From Leifsonia poae (GTDB lineage: Bacteria; Actinomycetota; Actinomycetes; Actinomycetales; Microbacteriaceae): a stretch of DNA of 64,000 nucleotides. Shown here piece by piece: positions 8,155 through 16,812 of the stretch. Made by a program: the position numbers and the translations under genes. The DNA is taken from positions 492,014-556,013 of the forward strand of contig NZ_BSEN01000001.1 of assembly GCF_027921845.1 (NCBI RefSeq). The letters are read 5' to 3'. Numbering within the stretch: the first letter of the stretch is position 1; each line of letters begins with the position of its first letter. The notes under the pieces are model-generated. The model saw only the letters and a list, made by a program, of their open reading frames with translations. It was not told the DNA's origin and made no database searches.

Positions 8155-9055
8155 CGTGCTCCCCCTCGTCTTCGTGCGGCCAGACGCCGACGTGATCGCT
8201 TTCGAGCGCCAGGCGCACGCGGTCGCGCATCCGGAGGTTCGTGAGGTACTCCTGCGGCAGCTGCAGACGCCCGACGCGGTCGAGCACGGCGAACTCCTCG
8301 GCGACGGTGTGCTCGTCGCCGCTCTCGCTGATGCCGGTGCGGCGCAGCACTTCGGTCGAGGTGCGGCCGTCGCGGATCTGCACGGTGCGGGCGACGTGCT
8401 CCGACACGGCCGGGTCGTGGGTGACGATGAGGGTGGTCACGCCGAGTTCGCGGTTGACGCCGCGCATCGCCTCGAGCACTTCGGCGCTGGTGGCCTCGTC
8501 GAGTTCGCCGGTCGGCTCGTCGGCGAGCAGCACGTGGGGATCGTTCGCGAGGCCGACGGCGATGGCCGTGCGCTGCTGCTCGCCGCCCGACATCTCGCCC
8601 GGCCGGCGGTCGGCGCAGTGCGAGATCTCGAGGAGGTCGAGGAGTTCGAGCGACCGCGCCTCGCGGCCGGGGGTCCCGGCGAGCGACATCGTGAGCGCGA
8701 TGTTCTCGCGGGCGGTGAGGTAGGGCAGCAGGTTGCGCGAGGTCTGCTGCCAGACGAAGCCGACGGTGTGCCTGCGGTAGGCGACGCGCTGCTTGGCGGT
8801 CAGCCCGAGCAGATCGCGCCCGGCGACCGAGGCCGCGCCGGCGGTCGGCTTGTCGAGACCGGAGAGGATGCCGAGCAGTGTCGACTTGCCCGATCCGGAG
8901 GCGCCGACGATCGCGACGAGCTCGCCGCTGCGCACCCGCAGATTGAGCCCCTGCAGCGCCTGCACCTCGACGCCCTCCGCGGTGAAGATCCGCACGAGGT
9001 CGGAGCAGACGATGCTCGCATCCGCATTCTGCTTCGTTTCCGTCACATCCGTCAT
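8141..9055 (-). CDS. ABC transporter ATP-binding protein with C-terminal AbrB-like domain
   Basis: 304 residues. Walker A GASGSGKST (51-59), signature MSGGE (155-159), Walker B VLLADEPT (175-182), H-loop His213. The ABC domain ends near residue 235. After a short linker, residues 254-293 read EFAVLDRVGRLQLPQEYLTN followed by LRMRDRVRLALESDHVGVWP. This matches the SpoVT/AbrB/MraZ hairpin pattern (D-x-x-G-R-hydrophobic-x-hydrophobic-P, then D-R-V), so the ATPase is fused to a swapped-hairpin fold. The tail could serve dimerisation rather than DNA binding. It overlaps the permease gene at 9052 by ATGA. Confidence 0.9.
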   Translation of the reverse strand: MTDVTETKQNADASIVCSDLVRIFTAEGVEVQALQGLNLRVRSGELVAIVGASGSGKSTLLGILSGLDKPTAGAASVAGRDLLGLTAKQRVAYRRHTVGFVWQQTSRNLLPYLTARENIALTMSLAGTPGREARSLELLDLLEISHCADRRPGEMSGGEQQRTAIAVGLANDPHVLLADEPTGELDEATSAEVLEAMRGVNRELGVTTLIVTHDPAVSEHVARTVQIRDGRTSTEVLRRTGISESGDEHTVAEEFAVLDRVGRLQLPQEYLTNLRMRDRVRLALESDHVGVWPHEDEGEHDDAR

Positions 9056-11769
9056 TCTTCTCCTCCAGCTCGCAGCACGGCCGCTGGTGACCGGCGCCGG
9101 GCGCCCGCGAGGGCGATGAGTGTCGCCAGCGCCGTGACCAGGGCGAATGCCCCGGCCGCGACAGCGACGAGCACGGGGTCGATCACGATGTCCGGGGCGA
9201 TCGGGCCACCGGTGAACCCGCTCAGGTCGACGGGCGCCAGCACGATCGGCGGCAGGGCGAGACCGACCAGGATGCCCGCGATCAGTCCGACCACGAGGAT
9301 CGGTCCGAGCTCCCAGCCGACCAGACCGGCCGTCTGCCGGCTCGTGAATCCGATGGTGCGCAGCGTCGCGACGAGGCGGGTGCGCGAGGCGGTGTTCATC
9401 ACCAGCGTGAGGAAGAGCGCACCGATGCACATGAGCGCGGCGAGCGCGATCGAGATGAGGGCGATGGTCTCGAGTCCGGAGACGAGCGGCGCCTGCCGCA
9501 GCGTCTTCTGCTCCTGGATGGCGTCTCCGATCTTCGCACCGTCGCCGGCGATCCGTTCGAGGGCCGCGTGCACCTTCGCGGCGTCGGCGCCGGGCGCGAG
9601 GGCGATGAGCACGGTGTTCGGCTTGCCGGTGACGCCGGCGTCGGCGGGCAGGGTGGTCTTGTCGATGATCGCCCATTCGGCGTCCCACAGGTAGACGCCA
9701 GGCTTGTAGTCGAACTCCGTCACGGCGAGGTGCACGTTCGTCTGGGCGTACAGGATGGCGCTGGTGATCGGGATCTGCGACGACCAGCCGCCGATCACCG
9801 CTCCGGTGCGACCGGGGATGACGGACGTGAGCGCCGTCGAGATGCGAGCGCGTTCGGGGAGGTCGGCCTCGACGACGGCCAACTGCTTCGGATCGACGAG
9901 GTAGCCGGAGAGGTCGCCGCCGATCGTTCCGGCCTGGATCTGCAGCCCGCCCGCCCACTCGACGACCGCGGTGTGGACGACCCCCGCGACCTTCTGGAGC
10001 TGCGCGACCTGCTGGTCGGTGAAGGTCGAGGCGGCGCTGACGCTCAGGTCGGCACCGACGCGGGCACGCGCGCCGTCTTCGATCCCGGCCCGCTCCGTCG
10101 ACAGGATGCTCACCGAGAACACGGTGATGCTGACGCCGACGACCAGCGCGAAGACGGGCCAGAGCCCGCCGGCGCGGGATCGGACGGCGCTGGTCGAGCC
10201 GATGTATGCGACGGCGCCCGGCCGCCTGCGGAACGAGAGGGCGAGCCAGCCGAGCGGCACGGCGTAGATGCGCAGCACGACGAGACAGGCGGCGAGCGCG
10301 ATCAGGATCGGCGTGACGGCGAGCAGCGGGTCGACACCGAGGCCGGCATCGCGCGGGGCGATGCCGCGCTGGAAGAGCGCGACGACCCCGAGCACGGCGA
10401 GTCCGACGACGATCAGCTCGACGACCCAGCCCCAACGCCGTCTGGCCGCCCGTTCGCCCCGGAGATCGTCGCGCGGTCCGAGTGAACCGGCCGCGACGGC
10501 GAGCACGAGCGGCGGCGTCAGCGCGCAGAGCACGGCCGCGACGATCGAGACGGTCACCGGGCCGCCGCGCGGGGTGAGGGCGAGCGCCGCGGCGAGCCCG
10601 AGGGCGGCCGCCGGTACGGAGACGACAGCGCCCTCCAGCGCGAGACCCCAGCGCAGCCGCCCGGGCGAGCCTCCGCGCGCCGCCATCAGGGCGAGGGCGT
10701 CGCGCCGCCGGCCGAGCACGAGACGCACGCCGAGCACGAGCACGGCGATCGCCACCCCGAGCGGTCCGGCCGCCAGGATGGCGAAGAGGGTGTTGGCCGG
10801 CTGCGCCTGCGTGAGGAACTCGTCGAGCGTCCGGTCGAGCGCCGTGCTGAACCGCAACGGCGTCACGACCGAGTCGATGCTCACGCTGGGCGCAGAGGCC
10901 AGGAAGTTGTTCAGGTCGCCCTTCACGGCGTCGATCCGGTCGACCGAGAAGGCGCTCGGACGCACGGGGAACCAGCCGGCGGTCATCGCCGAGCCGATGG
11001 TCGGTGCGATGGCCGGCCAGGAGCCGGGGTCGACCCAGGCGATGCCCTGGTACTCCTTGCCGCCGTCGCCGTGGTCCGCGAACAACCCGTGCGCGCGCTC
11101 GGTGTCGAGCGCCCAGAAGTCAGCGCCCGCGCTCTTCGGGTGCACGGTGCCGACGAGCTTCAGAGAGATCGGGTCCTCGCCGAGCGACGATCCGCGGCTC
11201 TCCCCCACCTTCCAGCCGAGTTCGCCGGCCGCGGCGGTGGAGAGCACCACTTCGATGACAGAGCCCTGCCGGATGGTCGGCGGGGCGGGCGCCGGCCACG
11301 CGCCCGTGTCGAGCACGGAGACGTCGCGCAGGCTGCCGTACGCCTCCAGGATGGCGCCGTACCGGCTGTTGCTCGCCGCGCCGGCCGGGGGCTCGATCCC
11401 GATGGTGTCGCTGCGGGCGGAGTAGTCGCCGGGCGCGGTCACGGCGCGCAGGTCCGGCTTCATCCCGTTCCGCACCGATCGCAGCGCTCCGGGCATCGCC
11501 TTCCAGGTGGCGGCGGCGCTCTGCGGCATGCCGGCGAGGTCTCCGCCGGTGACGACCAGCGTCACGAGGTCGCGGTTGACCGCCTGGGTCTGCCCGACCT
11601 GATACTGCAGGTCATCGGTGAGGAGCGTGCTGGCGAACCGGGGCCAGGCCGCCACCGCTGTGGTGGCGACGAGCACGACGACGCCGAGCAGGAGGAGGCC
11701 GCCGAGAAAGGCGCCCATCGCCCGCCGGGCCAGTCCGCCGCCGCTGATCGTCGAGGCCCCTGCGGTCAT
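9052..11769 (-). CDS. Large FtsX-like ABC transporter permease
   Basis: 905 residues from the ATG at 11769. An N-terminal membrane segment (MGAFLGGLLLLGVVVLVATT) is followed by a large external region of about 270 residues. A cluster of membrane segments comes next, then a second external region, and a C-terminal FtsX-type four-helix block (IALISIALAALMCIGALFLT and TLRTIGFTSRQTAGLVGWEL). The double arrangement of external domain plus helices is typical of large MacB_PCD/FtsX permeases of actinobacteria. It overlaps its neighbours by 4 bp on both sides. Probable role: moving a lipid or peptide across or out of the membrane, or mechanical signalling; substrate unknown. Confidence 0.85.
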   Translation of the reverse strand: MTAGASTISGGGLARRAMGAFLGGLLLLGVVVLVATTAVAAWPRFASTLLTDDLQYQVGQTQAVNRDLVTLVVTGGDLAGMPQSAAATWKAMPGALRSVRNGMKPDLRAVTAPGDYSARSDTIGIEPPAGAASNSRYGAILEAYGSLRDVSVLDTGAWPAPAPPTIRQGSVIEVVLSTAAAGELGWKVGESRGSSLGEDPISLKLVGTVHPKSAGADFWALDTERAHGLFADHGDGGKEYQGIAWVDPGSWPAIAPTIGSAMTAGWFPVRPSAFSVDRIDAVKGDLNNFLASAPSVSIDSVVTPLRFSTALDRTLDEFLTQAQPANTLFAILAAGPLGVAIAVLVLGVRLVLGRRRDALALMAARGGSPGRLRWGLALEGAVVSVPAAALGLAAALALTPRGGPVTVSIVAAVLCALTPPLVLAVAAGSLGPRDDLRGERAARRRWGWVVELIVVGLAVLGVVALFQRGIAPRDAGLGVDPLLAVTPILIALAACLVVLRIYAVPLGWLALSFRRRPGAVAYIGSTSAVRSRAGGLWPVFALVVGVSITVFSVSILSTERAGIEDGARARVGADLSVSAASTFTDQQVAQLQKVAGVVHTAVVEWAGGLQIQAGTIGGDLSGYLVDPKQLAVVEADLPERARISTALTSVIPGRTGAVIGGWSSQIPITSAILYAQTNVHLAVTEFDYKPGVYLWDAEWAIIDKTTLPADAGVTGKPNTVLIALAPGADAAKVHAALERIAGDGAKIGDAIQEQKTLRQAPLVSGLETIALISIALAALMCIGALFLTLVMNTASRTRLVATLRTIGFTSRQTAGLVGWELGPILVVGLIAGILVGLALPPIVLAPVDLSGFTGGPIAPDIVIDPVLVAVAAGAFALVTALATLIALAGARRRSPAAVLRAGGEE

Positions 11770-14700
11770 CGGGTCTCCTCCCGGTACGCGGTGTCGGCGA
11801 CCTGTCGCCGCACCCGCGACCCGTAGAACCAGAGCACGAGGGCGATCGCGACGCCGACGGCGGCAAGAGCCGCGAGCAGCCCGACCACATCGACCTGCCC
11901 CTGCACGGCCAGGGTGCTGGGGGCGGTCACGACCGAGAGCCGTGCGAGGGCGTTCCCGGCCAGCAGGAACACGGCGACGCCGCCGGCGAGGCCGAACACC
12001 GCCGCAGCAGCGACGACGCCGATCACCTCGAGGCGCCGGCTCGCGGCCTGCTGACGACCGCTCATGCCCACGGCACGCAGCACGATCACCTCGCCGCGCC
12101 GGCGCTTGAGCAGGGCGGCGACCGCCGCACCGAGGGCGACGAGGGCCAGGGCGGCGCAGCCGGCGGTGCCCAGCCAGAGGCTCGCGATGGCGCTCGCCAT
12201 GAAGCGCGCCACGAATGATCCGGATGCGGTGCTCACGACCGCGTCGGCGCCCGCCGCCCGCTGCACGGCCGCGGCCACCGCATCCGGCCGATCGGTGGCG
12301 AGCCACACGCTGCCGAGCCGGGGAGCGTTGGGAGAGGTGCGCAGCACTTGGTCGTCGAGCGCGCGCAGGTCGACGAGCACGGCGGTCTGCTCGTTCGTGC
12401 CGGGCACCGCAGCGACGACCGAGGCGACGGTGGCGTCCACGTCGACCCAGGTCCCCTCCACCGAGACGGACTCGCCGGCGGTGAGCGAGCTCGCGGCGGC
12501 CGCCGCCTGGGTGAAGACGGCCGGCACCTTCCCGCCGCCCGCGGGCATCAGCCGCACCGCGTTGTCCGCGCCGGGTGGTACGAGCGCGGCACGGTAGCCG
12601 ATGCCGCCGGTGCCGCCGGTCAGCGGCTCGAGCGAGAACGGTGCGCCGAACGCCTTCGTCGCCGGTTGCCATTGCTGGGCATCCGGAATGGCGAGCGGGG
12701 TCGAGGTGCCGCCGGTGCGCGTCGCCAGCGACCGGATGCTCACCTCGGCCGCCGTCGCCGCCGCTCCGGTGTCGAGGTGGGTGTCCACCGCGACCAGGGT
12801 CCAGGGACCGCCGACCGGCAGGGCCGCGTGGAAGGTGCCGGGGGCACCGTCGCGCACGGATGTCGACGTGCTCATCGTGGTGGCCGCCGGCAACGGGATG
12901 AGCTCACCGGCCGCGTCGCTCACCCAGAAGGTGAGCTTCAGCATCGGGGGCGTCGCCGCCGGCGCTCCGGGCGTCGCCGGGACGACCACCCCGGCCTGAG
13001 CTGTCACCTCTGAAGCCCCGCGCGGGAGCGCGACCCCGCGCAGGCCGGCACCGGCCGTGAGCTGACGGGCGACCGTCGGGGCGTCGAACATGTAGGCGCC
13101 GACGCGGGTGAGCTCGGGGAGTCTCCGCGCGTCGACCGAGACCAGAGTGATGGTCCCCTGGCCGAAGTCCGCGTCCGTGGTGAGCGCCGGGGCCGCTGCG
13201 GACACGGACGGGTCCTTGGCAAGGCTCGCGGCGCCGGTCGCGTCGCCGGGTCCGCGGGTGCTGCCCTCGACCCCCAGCGCGACGCGGACGTCCGAGCCGT
13301 TGACGAGGCGCGAGGAGTCGTGCAGGAAGCCGCTCCAGGTGCCGACGTAGCCGGCCGAGAAGGTCGCGGCCCCGACGGTGAGCACGACGAGGGCGACGGG
13401 TGCGGCGAACAGGGCCAGGCCGCGTCCGACCTGACGGGCGGGCAGCACGGCCCCGACACCACGACCACGTGCGGCGACGGCCTCGACCGCGGCGGCCGCC
13501 GGCCCGAAGAGCAGCAGGCCGAGCATCGCGATCGCGCAGAGCACCGCGGCCGGGGCGATGACGCCGACGGGGTCGACGCGTCCGTCCGCGGCGACGGGCG
13601 ACCCGAACGAAAGGAAGCGCCAGAGCGTGACCCCGGCGGCGACCACGGCCAGCACGGCCAGCCCGGCCGAGACGGCCGTGCGCCCGCGCCCGGCCTCCAC
13701 CGCACCGGGTGCGCCGGTGGCGGAGCGTGCCGAGAGGCCCGTGATGAGCAGGGCGGCGGCCACCGCGACGATCACGACGACGAGCGGTGGCAGAGCGACC
13801 TCCAGCACGCCGGTGGGCCAGCCGCCGGGCGCGCCGACCTGGCCGAGCAGCACCGCCTGCGCGGCGACAGCGCCGAGCACGGCCCCGGCGAGCGCCACCA
13901 CGGCCGACTCCACCGCTCCCACCCGCAGCAGATCCTCCACGGTCGCGCCCCGCGCCCGCAGCAGCCGCGTCTCGGTCAATCGCGAGCGCGCCAGCAGCTG
14001 GGCGAGCAGGATGAGCGCGATCGCCGAGCACACCGCCAGCACGGCGAGCGGCACGGGGACGACGGCGCTCAGCGCGCCGACGGACTGCTGCATGTCGGCG
14101 ACGGTCGCCGCCGCCCCGCCGAGTCCGGCGAACGGCGAGCTCGCCGCGTTCGGCTTCTCGGTGAGGGTGTCGGCGATGTGCGTGAAGGCGGTGCGCAGAG
14201 CGGGCAGCTGCGCGGCGGTGGTGCGACGGGCGTCCGGGGTGACGACCCACTGCGCGGCGGGCGAGGTCGAGACCGTCGGGAGGATGTCCGGCGCAACGAT
14301 CACGCGGCCATCGGTCCCGCCGGTGCCGGCGGTGATGCCGAGCCACGCGGAGGCGTCCGGATGCGTGGCGCGCCAGACGCCGGTGACCCGCAGGGTGACG
14401 GGTCCGTCGGCGCCGGCGACGGTGAGTGCGGAGCCGGGAGCCAGGTCGAGGGCGGCGGCGAGCTCGCGGTCGACGGCCACCTCGCCGGCCGCGGCCGGCC
14501 AGCTGCCGGCCGCGAGCGTCGCACGCGCTTCCACGGCGTCGTCGCCGGCCAGTGCCAGCACCGAGCGGCCGCTCGTGGTGAGCGCCGCGCTCGCGACGTA
14601 CGCGGTGCGGTCGACCGTGACGGCCGTTCCCGCGAAGCTCTTCGCGATGGTCGCACGCACCACCGAGTCCTGCGCGTCGCCGTCCTCGGAGAGCGAGGCC

Positions 14701-14915
14701 TGCAGCGCGAGCGAGACGGCGGCGGCGGGACCGGCCTCGATGCTCTGCCGCACGGCGGCCGTCGGCGACCGCACGGCGAGGCCGACCATGACCGCGGCGA
14801 GGAAGGTGATCACCAGCACCGTGAGCGCTGTGGCCGCGAGAACGCCGGCCTGAGCGCGCGATCTGACGGGCCAGAACGGGCGCATCGTGTCGCTCGTCCG
14901 CCCCCCGTCACGCAT
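11766..14915 (-). CDS. Very large FtsX-like ABC transporter permease
   Basis: 1049 residues if translation starts at the ATG at 14915 (GGTGG just upstream); the ATG at 14885 is an alternative that shortens it by ten. About ten membrane segments: one N-terminal (AGVLAATALTVLVITFLAAV), a block in the middle (for example VVPVPLAVLAVCSAIALILL), and three C-terminal, separated by two large external domains. It is related in plan to the permease at 9052. First gene of the ABC set, 35 bp after galM, so it may share galM's transcript, though no functional link is evident. Confidence 0.83.
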   Translation of the reverse strand: MRDGGRTSDTMRPFWPVRSRAQAGVLAATALTVLVITFLAAVMVGLAVRSPTAAVRQSIEAGPAAAVSLALQASLSEDGDAQDSVVRATIAKSFAGTAVTVDRTAYVASAALTTSGRSVLALAGDDAVEARATLAAGSWPAAAGEVAVDRELAAALDLAPGSALTVAGADGPVTLRVTGVWRATHPDASAWLGITAGTGGTDGRVIVAPDILPTVSTSPAAQWVVTPDARRTTAAQLPALRTAFTHIADTLTEKPNAASSPFAGLGGAAATVADMQQSVGALSAVVPVPLAVLAVCSAIALILLAQLLARSRLTETRLLRARGATVEDLLRVGAVESAVVALAGAVLGAVAAQAVLLGQVGAPGGWPTGVLEVALPPLVVVIVAVAAALLITGLSARSATGAPGAVEAGRGRTAVSAGLAVLAVVAAGVTLWRFLSFGSPVAADGRVDPVGVIAPAAVLCAIAMLGLLLFGPAAAAVEAVAARGRGVGAVLPARQVGRGLALFAAPVALVVLTVGAATFSAGYVGTWSGFLHDSSRLVNGSDVRVALGVEGSTRGPGDATGAASLAKDPSVSAAAPALTTDADFGQGTITLVSVDARRLPELTRVGAYMFDAPTVARQLTAGAGLRGVALPRGASEVTAQAGVVVPATPGAPAATPPMLKLTFWVSDAAGELIPLPAATTMSTSTSVRDGAPGTFHAALPVGGPWTLVAVDTHLDTGAAATAAEVSIRSLATRTGGTSTPLAIPDAQQWQPATKAFGAPFSLEPLTGGTGGIGYRAALVPPGADNAVRLMPAGGGKVPAVFTQAAAAASSLTAGESVSVEGTWVDVDATVASVVAAVPGTNEQTAVLVDLRALDDQVLRTSPNAPRLGSVWLATDRPDAVAAAVQRAAGADAVVSTASGSFVARFMASAIASLWLGTAGCAALALVALGAAVAALLKRRRGEVIVLRAVGMSGRQQAASRRLEVIGVVAAAAVFGLAGGVAVFLLAGNALARLSVVTAPSTLAVQGQVDVVGLLAALAAVGVAIALVLWFYGSRVRRQVADTAYREETR

Positions 14916-14950
14916 CCACCCACCGTAGCGTGGCGGACCGCGAAATGCCG

Positions 14951-15883
14951 TCAGGCCGGGAAGTTCAGGTGTCGGATACCCCAGGAGACCGTCCACGACT
15001 CGCCGGGTGCGAGCCAGCGCAGGCCGCGCCCCGTGTTGAGCGCGTTGGCGGGCGCCGTCATGGGCTCGACGGCGAGCGCCACGTCCGACGCGGTCTCGGT
15101 CGCGAAGGTGCGCGAGGTGTACACCTGCACATAGCGGAACGCCTCGTCCCCCCAGACGACGATCCGCCGGCCGTCGGGAGCGGCGATGACGTGCTCGGCC
15201 CTGCCGCCCTCGTGCCCCTGCACCAGCGGGACGTCGGCGAAACCGTCGTCGAGCTGCAGGTCGGCCACCGGCCTCCCCGACCGCAGATCGAACCGGGTGC
15301 CCGCGACGGCGGACTCCCCCACCACGTTGAGGCGGTCGTCGACGTCGAGGTGGGTCTCGGCGGCGACCGTGACGGTCAGCTCCCCGGTCGGGACGCCGCC
15401 GATCTTGGGGTACGGATGCGCGCCCACCGCGACCGGAGCAGCATCCACGCCCTGATTGACGATCGTGTGCGTGACCGTGAGGCCGTCGGCGGTGAGCTGA
15501 TGCCGAACGGTGGTGTCGAGCACGAAGGGATAGCCCAGCTCGGGCGCGATCGCCGCCGACTGCGTCACCGACGACGCGGTGTGCTCGACGAGCTCGTACG
15601 GCCGGTAGCGGAGCAGTCCGTGGATCGCGTTGCTGCGCGCCGGTTCGGTGAGCGCCAGCTGCCGCGTCGTGCCGTCGTGATCCCACGCGCCGTCTTTCAC
15701 GCGATTGGGCCACGGGACGAGCACGATGCCGCAGCCCGACGGCGGCGTGGCGCTCTCGGGATACGGCTCCGTCAGGTCGGTATCGCCGTGGCGCAGGGAG
15801 CGCAGGCCCGCCGCCACCTGGGTGACGGTGGCGGTGAGAGGGCCGAGAGCGAGCGGATACTGGGTGCCGGTCGGTGCGCGCAT
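14951..15883 (-). CDS. galM: Aldose 1-epimerase (galactose mutarotase)
   Basis: 310 residues, usual for the actinobacterial GalM-like family. It interconverts the alpha and beta anomers of galactose or glucose before kinase action. Family marks: LVPWPNRVKDG near residue 55, AIHGLLR (the conserved sugar-binding histidine), AVGAHPYPKIG (second histidine) and AVEPMTAPANALNTG near the C-terminus, which holds the catalytic glutamate. It lies next to the DeoR regulator and galT-galK, which supports a role in galactose use. The exact sugar cannot be proved from sequence. Confidence 0.9.
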   Translation of the reverse strand: MRAPTGTQYPLALGPLTATVTQVAAGLRSLRHGDTDLTEPYPESATPPSGCGIVLVPWPNRVKDGAWDHDGTTRQLALTEPARSNAIHGLLRYRPYELVEHTASSVTQSAAIAPELGYPFVLDTTVRHQLTADGLTVTHTIVNQGVDAAPVAVGAHPYPKIGGVPTGELTVTVAAETHLDVDDRLNVVGESAVAGTRFDLRSGRPVADLQLDDGFADVPLVQGHEGGRAEHVIAAPDGRRIVVWGDEAFRYVQVYTSRTFATETASDVALAVEPMTAPANALNTGRGLRWLAPGESWTVSWGIRHLNFPA

Positions 15884-15941
15884 GGCACCAGGGTATGCCC
15901 GAGGAGCCGCGAGCGGCGGGGCGATTCTCCCGCGCCTCCGC

Positions 15942-16730
15942 TCAGGCGGCGACGGTGACGTCGAGCCCGGCGCTGCGCAGCTCGGCGAGCACGGCGTCGT
16001 CGGCGGTCGACCCCGTGATGAGGCCGTCGACCTCGTCGATCGCGGCGATCCTGCCGAGGTGGGTGCGGCCCAGTTTCGACCCGTCGGCCACCACGACGGC
16101 CCTGGTCGCCGCGCCGACCATCACGCGCTTGAGGTCGGCCTCCGGCAGGTTGACGTTGGTGATGCCGCCGGTGGGGTGCACGGCGGTGCAGCCGATGTAC
16201 GCCAGGTCGGCGTGCATCCGGTCGAGGAGGGTGGAGGCGAGCGGCTCCACCAGCGAGTGCTGGAGCGGGCGCAGGCTGCCCCCGGTCACGACCACCTGGA
16301 AGCGCGGGATGGCCTGCTCGAGCTCGAGCGCGATGGTGAGTCCATTGGTGATGACGGTGAGGTCGTCGAGGTCGGTGCGTTCGACGAGTGCGCGCGCGAT
16401 GGCGGTGGTGGTCGTCCCGACGTCGAGGATGAGGCTGCTCCCCGATTCGACGGCGGCGGCCGCGTGCTGAGCGATGCGCCGCTTCTCCTCGGCGGACGAC
16501 TCGAGCGACTCCTCGAAGCTCGGCTCGCGCATCCCGGTTCCGCGCAGCACCGCGCCGCCGTGCACACGCCGGATGCTCTGCAGCCGGTCGAGGTGATCGA
16601 GGTCGGTGCGCACCGTGACGTCGGAGACGTGGAACGCCTCACTCAGATCGCCGACCCGCATGAAGCCGTGCTCCCCGATCAGCTCGAGCATCCGCTCACG
16701 GCGGAGGGCGGCTGGCAGCGGTTCGCTCAT
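15942..16730 (-). CDS. DeoR family regulator, probably of the galactose genes
   Basis: 262 residues. An N-terminal DeoR helix-turn-helix (RERMLELIGEHGFMRVGDLS then VSDVTVRTDLDHLDRLQSI) is followed by a DeoRC sugar-phosphate sensor domain with LILDVGTTTTAIARAL and VADGSKLGR. Full length. It is divergent from galT-galK with an 82-bp gap holding a good promoter and an inverted repeat, and galM follows it. A local repressor of galactose catabolism is the simplest reading. No strong ribosome site precedes the ATG. Confidence 0.88.
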   Translation of the reverse strand: MSEPLPAALRRERMLELIGEHGFMRVGDLSEAFHVSDVTVRTDLDHLDRLQSIRRVHGGAVLRGTGMREPSFEESLESSAEEKRRIAQHAAAAVESGSSLILDVGTTTTAIARALVERTDLDDLTVITNGLTIALELEQAIPRFQVVVTGGSLRPLQHSLVEPLASTLLDRMHADLAYIGCTAVHPTGGITNVNLPEADLKRVMVGAATRAVVVADGSKLGRTHLGRIAAIDEVDGLITGSTADDAVLAELRSAGLDVTVAA

Positions 16731-16758
16731 GCAGCAATGCTCCGGCGCTTGCGTTTAC

Positions 16759-16805
16759 TTGTCAATACGAAATCAGAACGCTAGATTTGCTTTCGAAACC
16801 GAAAG
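16759..16805 (+). promoter_or_regulatory. galT-galK promoter with candidate DeoR operator
   Basis: A -35 TTGTCA (16759-16764) and -10 TAGATT (16782-16787) are 17 bp apart, a near-consensus SigA-type promoter. The expected start site, around 16794, falls inside the inverted repeat CTTTCGAAACCGAAAG (16790-16805). The gene start is at 16813. A repressor on that repeat would cover the start site, so it is a good candidate for the divergent DeoR protein; binding is inferred. Confidence 0.65.
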
Positions 16806-16812
16806 GGCGGCG

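Noticed and set aside
7457-9694. A 745-codon open frame on the plus strand opposite the two ABC ATPases
   Set aside because: High GC content opens long antisense frames; this one has no recognisable domain, and the opposite strand carries two canonical ATPases.
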